The translations under genes and the position numbers were made by a program. From the NCBI RefSeq assembly GCF_002259645.1, contig NZ_MWWV01000003.1:1-64000 (forward strand): a DNA stretch of 64,000 bases, read 5' to 3'. Below are positions 9,268-17,761 of the stretch, piece after piece. Under the pieces are notes generated by a model, which worked only from the letters and a program-made list of their open reading frames with translations, was not told the origin of the DNA and did no database searches. The stretch is from Bifidobacterium tissieri. Its GTDB lineage: Bacteria > Actinomycetota > Actinomycetes > Actinomycetales > Bifidobacteriaceae. The first letter of the stretch is position 1; each line of letters begins with the position of its first letter.

Positions 9268-9564
9268 ATGTCTGCGCACAAGTATGAACTGATGCTCATT
9301 GCCGATCCCGAGCTGGATGAACGAGCACTGAAGAAGCTCACCGAGCAGTTCCTCACGGTTGTCACCGATGAGAAGGGCACCATCGACAGCACCGATTACT
9401 GGGGCCGTCGCAAGCTGGCTTACGAGATCGCCGGCAAGACCGAAGGCAACTACGCTGTCATCGAGTACACCGCCGAACCGGCCACCAGCGCCGAGCTCGA
9501 CCGTCTGCTCAACCTCAACGAGTCCATCATCCGTACGAAGATTCTTCGTAAGGACGCCAAGTGA
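9268..9564 (+). CDS. rpsF: 30S ribosomal protein S6 (bS6)
   Basis: First gene of an operon with ssb, rpsR and rplI, the usual bacterial arrangement. The 98-residue product starts MSAHKYELMLIADPEL and contains YWGRRKLAYEI and NLNESIIRTKILRKDAK, all characteristic of bS6, which binds S18 and 16S rRNA in the small-subunit platform. The ATG at 9268 follows GAAGGAGG; an upstream GTG in the same frame at 9091 would add unrelated residues across the structured leader. Length matches the family, without the long acidic tail of E. coli S6. Confidence 0.97.
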   Translation: MSAHKYELMLIADPELDERALKKLTEQFLTVVTDEKGTIDSTDYWGRRKLAYEIAGKTEGNYAVIEYTAEPATSAELDRLLNLNESIIRTKILRKDAK

Positions 9565-9712
9565 TCCTTCGGGCCTGACCCGAAAATCACTTCCCCGTCT
9601 ACCACGTCTAGAACACCTAGAGCTTAGAACGACACAGTACGATTCCCGGCCGAACCCGAACTCAACGGTCGCATGACCGAAGCCGAGGTGCGGCGGACAG
9701 GAAGGCAGAATC

Positions 9713-10375
9713 ATGGCAGGAGATACCGTCATCACGGTCGTGGGCAACCTCACGGCCGATCCTGAACTGCGTACCATCCCGAGTGGTGCCACGGTGGCGA
9801 ACTTCACCATCGCCTCCACCCCCCGTACCTACAACAGGCAGTCGGGTCAGTGGGAGGACGGCGAAGCGCTGTTCCTCCGCTGCTCGGCATGGGATTCGAA
9901 CTACAACCCGATCGCTTCCAACATTCAGGCGTCGCTGGCCAAGGGCATGCGCGTGATCGCGCAGGGCCGTCTGACCCAGCGTTCCTACACCGCGAACGAC
10001 GGCAGCAGCCGTACCGTGGTGGAGCTCCGCGTGGATGAGATCGGTCCCGCACTGTCGCGCAATACCGCACAGGTGACCCGCAACAACAACGGAGGCAACG
10101 GCGGCTACCAGGGCGCAGGCCAAGGTGGCGGATTCGCCGGTGCTCCGCGCAACAACGCGGCTTCCTCGCAGGGAGGCTACCAGGGCGGGTACTCCGGAGG
10201 ATACTCGGGAGGCTATCAGGGCGGCGGTGCCGCTCAGGCCGCTCCCGCAGCTCCGCAGTCCGCGCCGGCCCCCGCGGCCGATCCGTGGTCGAGCGGTGCC
10301 GACGCCTCGGATTCGTATGGTTCGTTTGGTGCCACCAACGACTTCGGTGGCGGAGACGACGAGCCGGAGTTCTAA
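9713..10375 (+). CDS. ssb: Single-stranded DNA-binding protein
   Basis: 220-residue SSB for replication and repair. The N-terminal OB fold (about 1-112) shows [10 protein letters not shown] and [16 protein letters not shown]. The middle is an intrinsically disordered Gly/Gln/Tyr-rich linker with repeats such as YSGGYSGGY, and the acidic tip DDEPEF is the usual partner-binding tail. The ATG at 9713 follows AGGAAGG. Placement between rpsF and rpsR is common in bacteria. The gap to rpsF is 148 bp, so a second promoter is possible. Confidence 0.96.
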   Translation: MAGDTVITVVGNLTADPELRTIPSGATVANFTIASTPRTYNRQSGQWEDGEALFLRCSAWDSNYNPIASNIQASLAKGMRVIAQGRLTQRSYTANDGSSRTVVELRVDEIGPALSRNTAQVTRNNNGGNGGYQGAGQGGGFAGAPRNNAASSQGGYQGGYSGGYSGGYQGGGAAQAAPAAPQSAPAPAADPWSSGADASDSYGSFGATNDFGGGDDEPEF

Positions 10376-10524
10376 CGCTTACCATCGTCATTTCGTCGTC
10401 GTTCCGAGGCATGGCAGGGGCCATGGTTGTCGGCGACGAACAGACATGACGAACACCAGACACATGGTCTGACTCAGTCAGACAACCAGTCAAAGACATC
10501 AGTCGTAATTTGTAAGGAGTGCAT

Positions 10525-10773
10525 ATGTCACGCAAGAGGCCGCAGCCGCCGGTGAAGCCGTTCAAGAAGAAGCCGAATCCGCTGAAGGCTGCCAAGGTTA
10601 CCGAGATCGATTACAAGGACGTGGCTCTGCTGCGCAAGTTCATCTCCGATCGCGGCAAGATCCGTTCCCGCCGTATCACCGGCGTCACCGTCCAGGAGCA
10701 GCGTGATCTCGCCAAGGCCATCAAGAACGCCCGCGAGATGGCTCTGCTGCCGTACGCCACTTCCGGCCGCTGA
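10525..10773 (+). CDS. rpsR: 30S ribosomal protein S18 (bS18)
   Basis: 82 residues, basic, starting [20 protein letters not shown] and containing [18 protein letters not shown] and the rRNA-binding RITGV, typical of bS18. No Cys zinc motif is present, so this looks like the zinc-independent form. The ATG at 10525 follows TAAGGAG; the in-frame GTG at 10519 lies on the ribosome site. It is the third gene of the rpsF operon and partner of S6, consistent with the leader element upstream. Confidence 0.96.
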   Translation: MSRKRPQPPVKPFKKKPNPLKAAKVTEIDYKDVALLRKFISDRGKIRSRRITGVTVQEQRDLAKAIKNAREMALLPYATSGR

Positions 10774-10793
10774 TAGCTGATAGGAGATTCGCA

Positions 10794-11246
10794 ATGGCTA
10801 AGGATACCAAGGTTATTCTCACCACCACCGTTAGCAACCTGGGCCACTCCGGCGATGTCGTCGAGGTGAAGCCGGGCTACGCTCGCAACTACCTGATCCC
10901 GCAGGGCCTCGCCTTCGCGTGGAGCAAGGGTGCCGCCGCTCAGATCGAGCAGATGCAGCGCGCTCGTCGTGCCGCCGCTCTCGCCACCCGCGAGGACGCC
11001 GTGGCCGCCAAGAACGCCATCGAAGGCACCGTCATCGAGATCGCCGCCAAGGTCTCTGAGTCCGGTAAGCTATTCGGTGCCATCTCCACCAAGCATGTCG
11101 CTCAGGAGCTGTCCGCCAAGGGCACCGCCGTCGAGGCCAAGGACATCACCGTGGAGAACATCAAGACCACCGGCGATTTCGCCGCCACGGTCCAGCTCCA
11201 CCCGGAGATCGCCGCCAACTTCACCATCAAGGTGGTCGCCGCCTGA
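10794..11246 (+). CDS. rplI: 50S ribosomal protein L9 (bL9)
   Basis: 150 residues, normal for bL9, a two-domain protein binding 23S rRNA at the base of the L1 stalk. The N-terminal domain has [21 protein letters not shown], followed by the long connecting helix and a C-terminal domain with [15 protein letters not shown]. It starts 20 bases after rpsR with ribosome site AGGAG. It is the last gene of the operon and is followed by a strong terminator. Confidence 0.97.
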   Translation: MAKDTKVILTTTVSNLGHSGDVVEVKPGYARNYLIPQGLAFAWSKGAAAQIEQMQRARRAAALATREDAVAAKNAIEGTVIEIAAKVSESGKLFGAISTKHVAQELSAKGTAVEAKDITVENIKTTGDFAATVQLHPEIAANFTIKVVAA

Positions 11247-11321
11247 TTGCATTCCGCGCGAATGGCCGCACGGCCAGCGTAGGAATGGCGTCAGTCGATC
11301 GACCGACCCGAGCTTAAGCCC

Positions 11322-11360
11322 AAGGGGGCTCGCAGGTTTCATACCTGCGAGCCCCCTTTT
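11322..11360 (+). terminator. Terminator of the rpsF-ssb-rpsR-rplI operon
   Basis: A long perfect hairpin with arms AAGGGGGCTCGCAGGT (11322-11337) and its complement (11343-11358), a five-base loop, and a TTTT tract at 11357-11360. It lies 75 bp after the rplI stop. Confidence 0.9.
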
Positions 11361-11390
11361 CGTTATGCTGCTAGGTTTTTCGCGTTTCGC

Positions 11391-11579
11391 GCCGTCGCGA
11401 GCGCGATGTCTGAGCGCGAGACGCCCCAGGAGTTCAACCTTAGAAATTACGGCCAGACCATCCCCCGACGGCGTGAATCGTACAGTCCGGTGGACTGTAC
11501 GTAGCCGTCGCGAGCGCGATGTACGAGCGCGAGACGCCCCAGAGGTGCGACCTCAGAAATTGCGGCCAGACCAACCCCA
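11391..11579. repeat. Direct duplication covering the 3' end of the tautomerase gene
   Basis: Copy 1 (11391-11465) and copy 2 (11504-11579) share GCCGTCGCGAGCGCGATGT, then GAGCGCGAGACGCCCCA and GGCCAGACCA. Copy 2 contains the real end of the minus-strand gene (GWSGRNF then TGA). Copy 1 still encodes GWSGRNF followed by TAA. Between them is a 9-bp perfect hairpin, GTACAGTCC-GGT-GGACTGTAC (11480-11500). Confidence 0.75.
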
Positions 11580-11900
11580 GTCCGTCGTCGCCGTGTACCG
11601 GATGTACACACGGTTGGATGCGATGCCGAGGACATCCTCCAACGCGGCGTCGATCTGACGGGTGAGCTCCTCCCAGCTTTCGCGCGGCACGGAGCTGCCG
11701 AACACGTTCACCTCCACGTAGGCGGCGGGCTTGCCGTCCTCGCCGCCGAAGTAGATCGGCATGTTGTCTTCGAACGGGCACATGAGCCAACCTTCGGACT
11801 TGCCGGGAACGGCGGAGATGGCCTTGCCGTACGCGGTTTTGAGGGCTTCGCGCTGCTCGCGGTTGGTGTTGACACTGACATGGGTGTGAATGACGGGCAT
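11553..11900 (-). CDS. Macrophage migration inhibitory factor (MIF)-like tautomerase
   Basis: 115 residues, the size of MIF/D-dopachrome tautomerase proteins. It starts MPVIHTHVSVN, so Pro-1, the catalytic base of the superfamily, would be exposed after Met removal. Further along are NRVYIRYTATTDWGWSGRNF at the C-terminus, comparable to the MIF ending that forms the trimer interface, and NMPIYFGG in the middle. Expected reaction is keto-enol tautomerisation of phenylpyruvate-type compounds; the natural substrate is unknown. The ATG at 11900 follows AAAAGGAG. The last 25 codons have a second copy just downstream. Bacterial MIF homologues exist but are uncommon, so this is a gene worth noting in a gut-associated lineage. 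Confidence 0.85.
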   Translation of the reverse strand: MPVIHTHVSVNTNREQREALKTAYGKAISAVPGKSEGWLMCPFEDNMPIYFGGEDGKPAAYVEVNVFGSSVPRESWEELTRQIDAALEDVLGIASNRVYIRYTATTDWGWSGRNF

Positions 11901-12079
11901 GATCGCTCCTTTTCTCCGGCCATCTGCCGACCGGTCGTTCATTTTCCAGCGTAGTCTCCCCGCTGGGCGTTCGCTTATGATCCGGAATGATCGCTTCTGT
12001 GATTCCGGCATCAAAACGTAAAGATCGGGGAGGGGTTTGCGGCCCCCCGTACTTGAGGTCAGAGCGCTTGAGTTAAATA

Positions 12080-12643
12080 GTGCGAGTGAGAAAACTGATT
12101 GAACAGCTTATGAAATTCGGCATCGTGGGTGTCGTCGCCTTTGTCATCGACTGGGGCATTCTGAACCTTCTGGTTATCTTCCTTCATATGCCCAACGTGG
12201 TGGCCGCCACCATTTCCTTCATCATCTCGTTGATTTTCAACTATTTGGCCAGTATGAAGTTCGTCTTCAAGCATCGCGAAGATATGGCGCGCTGGATGGA
12301 GATGACCATTTTCGTCGTGTCCGCGGTGATCGGTCTGCTGATCAACGATCTGATCATCTGGATGTCCACGTCCATGCTGCCGGCTGACGCGATTCATACG
12401 GATCATGGCCGGTACGTGCTGTACACGAACATCGGCAAGCTGATTGCCACGGTTGTGGTTGCCGTATGGAACTTCGTGATCCGTAAGTGGCTGCTCGACG
12501 ATACGCATACCAACGCGATGAATCGTCTGCGTTCGGGAGATCACAAGCTTACGCCCGAGGAGCTGGAGGCCAAGCGCGAGAAGAGTTTCTCGCACCGCCT
12601 CGGCATGTGGTCGATCAAGCACGCCCCGTTCGGCTGGAAGTAG
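12080..12643 (+). CDS. GtrA-like membrane protein
   Basis: 187 residues with four predicted membrane helices, the first beginning KFGIVGVVAFVIDWGILN, a typical GtrA/DPMS signature. The second contains NYLASMKFVF, again characteristic. GtrA-family proteins are small polytopic proteins linked with polyprenol-linked sugar transfer or translocation; no glycosyltransferase is adjacent here. The C-terminal 40 residues are cytoplasmic, charged and ending in KHAPFGWK. Start is uncertain: GTG at 12080 or GTG at 12086. TAAATA (12074-12079) lies directly before them and there is no ribosome site, so a leaderless start at 12086 is attractive. Confidence 0.83.
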   Translation: MRVRKLIEQLMKFGIVGVVAFVIDWGILNLLVIFLHMPNVVAATISFIISLIFNYLASMKFVFKHREDMARWMEMTIFVVSAVIGLLINDLIIWMSTSMLPADAIHTDHGRYVLYTNIGKLIATVVVAVWNFVIRKWLLDDTHTNAMNRLRSGDHKLTPEELEAKREKSFSHRLGMWSIKHAPFGWK

Positions 12644-12682
12644 CCACTTCCGTCTACAGCCGCTTGAGCGCCTTAACTGCAT

Positions 12683-12728
12683 ATTCGGTGCCTGTCCGAC
12701 GCATCCACGCGTCAGACAGGCACCGAAT
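12683..12728. terminator. Bidirectional hairpin terminator, member of a palindromic repeat family
   Basis: Perfect 14-bp arms ATTCGGTGCCTGTC (12683-12696) and GACAGGCACCGAAT (12715-12728) enclose an inner GACGC/GCGTC stem. It lies between the convergent gtrA-like and MFS genes. Its core, GGTGCCTGTYCGACGC with complement, matches units seen at 22.6 kb and 35.1 kb. Confidence 0.65.
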
Positions 12729-12777
12729 CGTATATGGCGTGCTTCTTCGCCTCAGAGATGCGTCGAATAAGCACCGA

Positions 12778-14109
12778 TCACACGTGCACTTCGGCGAGGA
12801 TCGGCGTTTCGGTGCTCGACTTGATCTGCTTGAAGCCCACGAACGCGATCACCAGTGACGCCAGCGCCAGCACGGTCACCGTCATGAATCCGCCGTGCGA
12901 TCCGTAGCGGTCGATGAACTGACCGGCTACCGCGGAACCGAACGAAGCGCCGATCGAGTTCATGGCGCCCATCCAGGCCACGCCTTCGGTGAAGCGCGAC
13001 GGCGGCACCAGATGCAACATGATCTGATTGCCGTTGATCCACGTGGGTGCCTGACACACGCCGCACAGCAGGTAGATGATCATGATCACCCACAGATGGT
13101 TGGCAAACACGAAGCAGCTGATGCCGATGTTCACCACCGCGAGGCAGAAGTAGAAGCGCTTCCACAGCGGGATCGTCCAGTTCTTCGCACCATACACCAC
13201 TGCGCCGCACAGCGAGCTGAACGAGAAGCATGCGAACACGAATCCCGTGAACTGGGCCATGTCCTGCTCCTTGGCGAACGCGATGATCGAGATGGCGGTG
13301 GCGCTCTGGAACGCGCCGAGACCGAACCAGGTGACGCATACGGCGATCAGACCCGGTCCCCAGATCGAATCCTTGGCCTTGTCCGAGTCGCCGCCCTGAA
13401 TGGCCACCGCGCGTGCCGCCTCCCGGGCGCGATACTCCTTACGTGTGAGCCCGGCTGCGCGCGCCAGCTGCGTCTGCGACGGCGGCTCGGTGGACAGCTC
13501 GGTGAGGAACATGAGCGCGCCGACCAGCACGCACACGCCGGTGAACGAGAACGCGAGCACGCCGGAGATCACGGCGAGAATGGAGGCGAGCGGGTTGCCG
13601 ATCACCCACATGCATTCGTCGAACACGCCGGACAGCGACAACGCGCGATTGATCTTCTCGCTATCCCCTTTGAGCTGATGCGTCCAGCGGGCGCGGCTCA
13701 TGGCACCCCACGGTGGGATGCACGCGAGGAACGGCGTGATGCAGTACAGGATCCATTCGGGTACGCGATGCGTGATGCACGTGACGAGCGCAATGGCCGA
13801 GATCATCCACAGGATGATCGTGGGGATGGAGATCTGCCGCTGGCCGAACTTGTCGGTGAGCTTGCCGAGCAGCGGCGTGAGAATCGCGAGCGCGATGGCC
13901 TGCACGGCGGTGAGCGCGCCGGCAAGTCCGTAGCTGCCGTAGTAGGTCTGCACGGAGATGGTGATGGTCATGCCGACCATGGGGAACGGCATGCAGGCGA
14001 TGACCGAGCCGATGGCGTATCGCGCGGAGTGCGGCATGCGAAGGAGCTCAGCATAGCCGCCGAATACACGATGGTTGACGTCTTTGATCGCTTGGATGAA
14101 TGATGACAT
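12778..14109 (-). CDS. Major facilitator superfamily (MFS) transporter
   Basis: 443 residues with about twelve hydrophobic segments. The loop after helix 2 reads GKLTDKFGQRQ, the MFS motif A, and a similar AGQFIDRYGSHGG occurs in the second half. A cytoplasmic loop in the middle is charged (RKEYRAREAARAV). The family exports or imports small molecules by proton coupling; the substrate cannot be read. The ATG at 14109 follows AAGGAGGAG. The frame is open upstream to 14370, but that extension crosses the promoter and an operator-like palindrome, so I reject it. Terminated by the hairpin shared with the GtrA gene. Confidence 0.87.
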   Translation of the reverse strand: MSSFIQAIKDVNHRVFGGYAELLRMPHSARYAIGSVIACMPFPMVGMTITISVQTYYGSYGLAGALTAVQAIALAILTPLLGKLTDKFGQRQISIPTIILWMISAIALVTCITHRVPEWILYCITPFLACIPPWGAMSRARWTHQLKGDSEKINRALSLSGVFDECMWVIGNPLASILAVISGVLAFSFTGVCVLVGALMFLTELSTEPPSQTQLARAAGLTRKEYRAREAARAVAIQGGDSDKAKDSIWGPGLIAVCVTWFGLGAFQSATAISIIAFAKEQDMAQFTGFVFACFSFSSLCGAVVYGAKNWTIPLWKRFYFCLAVVNIGISCFVFANHLWVIMIIYLLCGVCQAPTWINGNQIMLHLVPPSRFTEGVAWMGAMNSIGASFGSAVAGQFIDRYGSHGGFMTVTVLALASLVIAFVGFKQIKSSTETPILAEVHV

Positions 14110-14755
14110 GCTTCGCTTCTCCTCCTTTGGTTGCTCGTGGTGGCTGCCGCTTCGATGCGTCGGCCGGGGCGCGGTCCGCTTCGGCCGTGGTCCCCGCCAC
14201 CCGTGACAGGTGTGTGGATGATTTCGATTATTGTTGTGCTGGTTCTGCCGGCGCATTCGTTTCGTCTCGTCTGCGTCGCGCCTATATGCGCACAGCCGGT
14301 GGTTACGGCTGTTTGCGCACTGCCGTTGGCCCGGCCGTCTGTGTACTAACCGTTTGGTTAGTGCTTGCAAACTTGGACTAGCCTATACCCTTCCCGGACC
14401 TCGACACGCAGCATTCGTCCGGAAACCACATGAATTTTGCGTGACATTCCCGCCGTCTCCGCGGCGGTTCCATGTCTGGTTCCCGGTACGACTGTCCTGT
14501 GATCCCGTGAGGTTCGCCTCCCGATTTTCCTTCCGTCTCCCGCCCGATTCCCACGCGGGTAGACTGGATGCCAGCAATAATGGCGTTCGCCACGACAGCC
14601 CGTTTCGGATGATCCGAACTGGACAGTCCAACAGTCCGTCCCGTACGATCCGCTTCGGCCAACGATCCGCTTCGGTCAAGGTCGGCAGACATGTGACGAA
14701 CGGATCCGAAACCGCGAACCGAACGCAGAACCGAACAAAAGGAGCTTCATCGACG
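14110..14755. other. Gene-free divergent gap between the MFS and phosphatase genes
   Basis: About 650 bp without a supportable gene. It holds the operator-like palindrome at 14345-14362 and, nearer the phosphatase, the repeated word GATCCGCTTCGG (two copies, 14648-14677). The long frames crossing it have no ribosome site and an Arg/Pro/Ser-rich translation expected of non-coding GC-rich DNA. Confidence 0.45.
14345..14362. promoter_or_regulatory. Palindromic operator over a probable MFS-gene promoter
   Basis: ACTAACC-GTTT-GGTTAGT is a perfect 7-bp inverted repeat of the size bound by TetR-type repressors. On the minus strand it sits between TTGCAA and TAGTAC, a plausible -35/-10 pair with 16-bp spacing that would drive the MFS transporter with a leader of about 230 nt. 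No regulator gene is adjacent. Confidence 0.5.
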
Positions 14756-15415
14756 ATGCCCGCAACCACCATCCATCTGGTCCGTCACGGCGAGGTGTTC
14801 AACCCGAACCACGTGCTGTACGAACGCCTTCCCGACTTCCACCTGTCCACGCGCGGCGTGCGCATGGCCCAGGCCACGGCCCGATACATCGCCGCCCATT
14901 CCGGACTCAACCATGCGGCGGCCATCTACTCGTCGCCGCTCGACCGCACGCGGGAAACCGCCGGCGAGATCCTCAAGGCGCTCAACTCCGTACGCGAGGA
15001 ACGAGGCGAACAGCCACTCGAACTCTCCACCGACGAGCGCGTGATCGAGGCCGGCAACGAATTCCGCGGCAAGCGCATTGGCCACGGCGACGGTGCGCTG
15101 TGGCGTCCGGAGAACCTGCGTCTGATCCGCAACCTGCACAAGCCGTCGTGGGGCGAGACCTACGAGCACATCGGCCAGCGCATGAGCGACTTCGTGTACG
15201 AGAAGGTGGACGAATATCCGGGCGAACAGGTGATCGTGGTCAGCCATGAATCGCCGATCTACTCGTTCCGCCACCTCATGGAAACCGGCAACGCCGAGCA
15301 CTGGATGTGGAAGCGTCACACCGCGCTCGCGTCGGTCACGTCGTTCACCTTCGATTCGGATACGCGCGAACTGCTCGCCATCGCATACGCCGACCCGGCC
15401 GCCGGCGTGCAGTGA
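14756..15415 (+). CDS. Histidine phosphatase (phosphoglycerate mutase-like)
   Basis: 219 residues of the histidine phosphatase superfamily. IHLVRHGEVFNP near residue 5 carries the phospho-accepting His, SSPLDRTRETA holds the conserved Arg, and VVSHESPI carries the second catalytic His; a Glu follows LSTDERVIEAGNEFRG as proton donor. The inserted IGHGDGALWRPENLRLIRN region is typical of actinobacterial members. Most such proteins are broad phosphatases rather than glycolytic mutases; I cannot name the substrate. The ATG at 14756 follows AAAAGGAG; the longer frame upstream is not supported. Confidence 0.86.
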   Translation: MPATTIHLVRHGEVFNPNHVLYERLPDFHLSTRGVRMAQATARYIAAHSGLNHAAAIYSSPLDRTRETAGEILKALNSVREERGEQPLELSTDERVIEAGNEFRGKRIGHGDGALWRPENLRLIRNLHKPSWGETYEHIGQRMSDFVYEKVDEYPGEQVIVVSHESPIYSFRHLMETGNAEHWMWKRHTALASVTSFTFDSDTRELLAIAYADPAAGVQ

Positions 15416-15515
15416 TGTGATCGTCAACGTGATCTTGGTCACGAAAACCGGCTGAACGTGAGCCAACTTGACGAAAACGTCCCGTTTTCTCCGTCAGCAC
15501 GACCATACTGAAGAT

Positions 15516-16388
15516 ATGAGCACTACTGCATGGATTTCTTCCGTGGCCGCACTGAAGCAGCTGCCGGCCACCACTGCTGCCATCGAAGTCGGCAAGGAAC
15601 TGACTGATCTGTGGCCTCTGCACGATCATGTGCAGATCGACAACGACGTGAAATACGCCGAAACCTTCCAGGTCCGTATCACCCGCCAGTTCGCCATCGC
15701 GCTTACCGGCGATGACGTGACCATGCCCGACGCCGAATACGTGTACGAGGGTGCCGACGAGATCCCCGGCCGTCCGCAGAGCCTGGTCGACGCGCTGCTG
15801 AACGCCAACGACGCGTACGACACGTCCGTCGACTTCTCCGAGGACTGCGACGTTGAGCGTATCGTGGAATCCGCGTCCCAGCTCGGCGACGTGTGGGATG
15901 ACGCCACCGTGGCCGCCGCGCGCGAGATCATCGTCGCCGCTGCCGACGCCGGCAAGGCGCTGGACGTCGCCGATCTGCCCGGTCGTTACGCGCTGGGTGC
16001 CGCCGCGTTCGCGGACGTGCTCGCGCTCACCGGCGAGACCGCTGACGAGAGCTCCGCGCTCAAGGCGACCCTGCCCGCCGTGCTGTACTTCAACGAGTTC
16101 GACGAATGGCTGGGCGTGCCGCGCGTGTTCCTCGATCTGGACACCGTGAAGCAGCTGCGTGAGATCGCCATCGCCGGTCCGGACAACGACGGCGCCGCGA
16201 AGTTCATCGACGTGCTCGCCGGTCCGGCCGAAGCCGAATGGCGCAAGCATCGCGAAGACGTGCTGTGGGATCCGGCCGAGGCCAAGAAGAAGGCGCGCGA
16301 GGAGGACGAGGCCAAGAGCAAGGCCGCGCTCGCCGCGAAGTTCGCCCACATCAAGGACGATCCCAGCAAGGAGACCGTGGAGCCGTAA
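15516..16388 (+). CDS. Conserved-looking protein of unknown function
   Basis: 290 residues that I do not recognise. It starts MSTTAWISSVAALKQLPATT. The body is soluble, acidic and Ala-rich; the last 45 residues are a charged helix (EAKKKAREEDEAKSKAALAAK) suggesting a coiled coil or flexible tail. No signal peptide, membrane segment or known catalytic motif is visible. CATACT (15504-15509) lies six bases before the ATG and there is no ribosome site, so a leaderless transcript is likely; a TTG at 15468 would add 16 residues. Codon use is like that of neighbouring core genes, so this is unlikely to be a spurious frame. Confidence 0.75.
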   Translation: MSTTAWISSVAALKQLPATTAAIEVGKELTDLWPLHDHVQIDNDVKYAETFQVRITRQFAIALTGDDVTMPDAEYVYEGADEIPGRPQSLVDALLNANDAYDTSVDFSEDCDVERIVESASQLGDVWDDATVAAAREIIVAAADAGKALDVADLPGRYALGAAAFADVLALTGETADESSALKATLPAVLYFNEFDEWLGVPRVFLDLDTVKQLREIAIAGPDNDGAAKFIDVLAGPAEAEWRKHREDVLWDPAEAKKKAREEDEAKSKAALAAKFAHIKDDPSKETVEP

Positions 16389-16472
16389 CCGGGCATGTAG
16401 CCGGGTAGTCGGGTAGCCGGGAATGGCTTGGCGAGAGACGGTCGGCGGCTTGGGTGTAGCGACCTGAACAGA

Positions 16473-16525
16473 CTGAGGGGCGTGAACGAATCCATCCACA
16501 TGGATGATTCATTCACGCCCCTCAG
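16473..16525. terminator. Bidirectional terminator hairpin
   Basis: CTGAGGGGCGTGAA pairs with TTCACGCCCCTCAG, with GAATC/GATTC and ATCCACATGGAT continuing the stem to its tip. It lies between the convergent unknown gene and the DUF805 gene. Confidence 0.75.
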
Positions 16526-16615
16526 TGCGTGTGCCGTGCGTGTATCGGCGTGTTCCCGTCTGCTCAGACTGTCACGTCAGCCCGATGATGACGAATGACG
16601 CTGATGTGGCCGCCG

Positions 16616-17596
16616 TCACGCGTTCGGCTGATCGAATCGCGCACCCTGCGGGTCGCTCTGGCCCACATACAGCACGATGCTGGCGATGCCGCCTGCCAAG
16701 CAGAGCAGGAGTCCGACGATGAACAGACCGACGCTGCCCACGCCGCCACCGACGCCGCCGTTGCCAGTGGCGGTGAGAATGGCCGCGCCGCCACCGATGA
16801 AGATGACGATGAGTCCAACCACAGCCAGACCGTACGGCAGCAGGACCCACCAGCCGCTACGGTTCGTATCGTGCAGACGACGAATGGCCAACGCAATGCC
16901 GGGAACGAGAATCGCAAGGTTCCAGATTCCCTCCAGACCGGAGATGATCGAGCTACCGTCCGTGGCCGTGTTCAGCACACTGAACACAGAGCTGATGATG
17001 ACGGTGAACAGGAACCACCACCAGTACTCGCTGCGGGAGGCGCGGCCATGGAAGACCGCGTACTTCTTGAAGAAGCGCACGATCGCGTTCGGGAACGAGA
17101 TGCCGTACCACGGTGCCCACAGCGGCGGCTCGCCGGCGGTGCTGTAGGAGGCCTGACCGCTGTACTGTGCGGCGGGTGCGGCCGGTGCCACCGGCGGCTG
17201 CTGGCCGTATCCTGCGGCAGGCTGTCCCGGCTGCTGGGCGTACGGGTTCGAGTTCGTGGTCTGACCGTACGGGTTCGAGCTCGGCTGCGCCGGCTGGGCG
17301 TACGGGTTCGACGATCCGGCGGGCTGACCGTAGGGGTTCCCTGCCGGCTGGCTCTGACCATACGGGTTGGACGAGGTTCCGCTGGACTGGCCGTACGGGT
17401 TGCTCTGCGTGTACGGGCTGCCGGCGGGCTGGCCATATCCCGGCTGCTGGCCGTACGGGTTGGCTCCATTGCCCGTCTGCCCGTAGTTCTGTCCGTTCTG
17501 CCCGTAGTTTTGGCCATAATTCTGGCCGGAGTTTGAAGTCTGACCGTACGGGTTGCTGCCGTTGGGGGTGTACCCGTTGTTGTTCGGATCGGTCAT
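16616..17596 (-). CDS. DUF805 membrane protein with Asn/Pro/Tyr/Gly/Gln-rich N-terminal region
   Basis: 326 residues. The first 160 are a disordered region of repeats such as SNPYGQ, NYGQ and NPYAQP. A DUF805-type membrane domain follows: FHGRASRSEYWWWFLF before the first helix and IRRLHDTNRSGWWVLLP, both diagnostic, with about four membrane segments. The molecular function of DUF805 is not known. The cytoplasmic repeat region resembles those used for phase-separating or cell-division/cell-wall scaffolds in actinobacteria, but that is inference. The ATG at 17596 follows AGAAGGGAT. It may be cotranscribed with the permease 165 bp upstream. Confidence 0.85.
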   Translation of the reverse strand: MTDPNNNGYTPNGSNPYGQTSNSGQNYGQNYGQNGQNYGQTGNGANPYGQQPGYGQPAGSPYTQSNPYGQSSGTSSNPYGQSQPAGNPYGQPAGSSNPYAQPAQPSSNPYGQTTNSNPYAQQPGQPAAGYGQQPPVAPAAPAAQYSGQASYSTAGEPPLWAPWYGISFPNAIVRFFKKYAVFHGRASRSEYWWWFLFTVIISSVFSVLNTATDGSSIISGLEGIWNLAILVPGIALAIRRLHDTNRSGWWVLLPYGLAVVGLIVIFIGGGAAILTATGNGGVGGGVGSVGLFIVGLLLCLAGGIASIVLYVGQSDPQGARFDQPNA

Positions 17597-17761
17597 AGAT
17601 ATCCCTTCTCTACGTGCGCGTCGTACCGTAACGTCGTCGTGCGAAAGGATGATCGTCGGCGGCGCCGTGACCGTGCACATTCGTTGATCCGTCTTCATTC
17701 TCCCACACTATGTGGTGAAAATGTAGACGGAATCGACAGATTATTGCCCGCTGTCTATTCC

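Noticed and set aside
12778-14370. Longer MFS protein starting at 14370
   Set aside because: The extension crosses the promoter and operator palindrome, and a strong ribosome site precedes the ATG at 14109.
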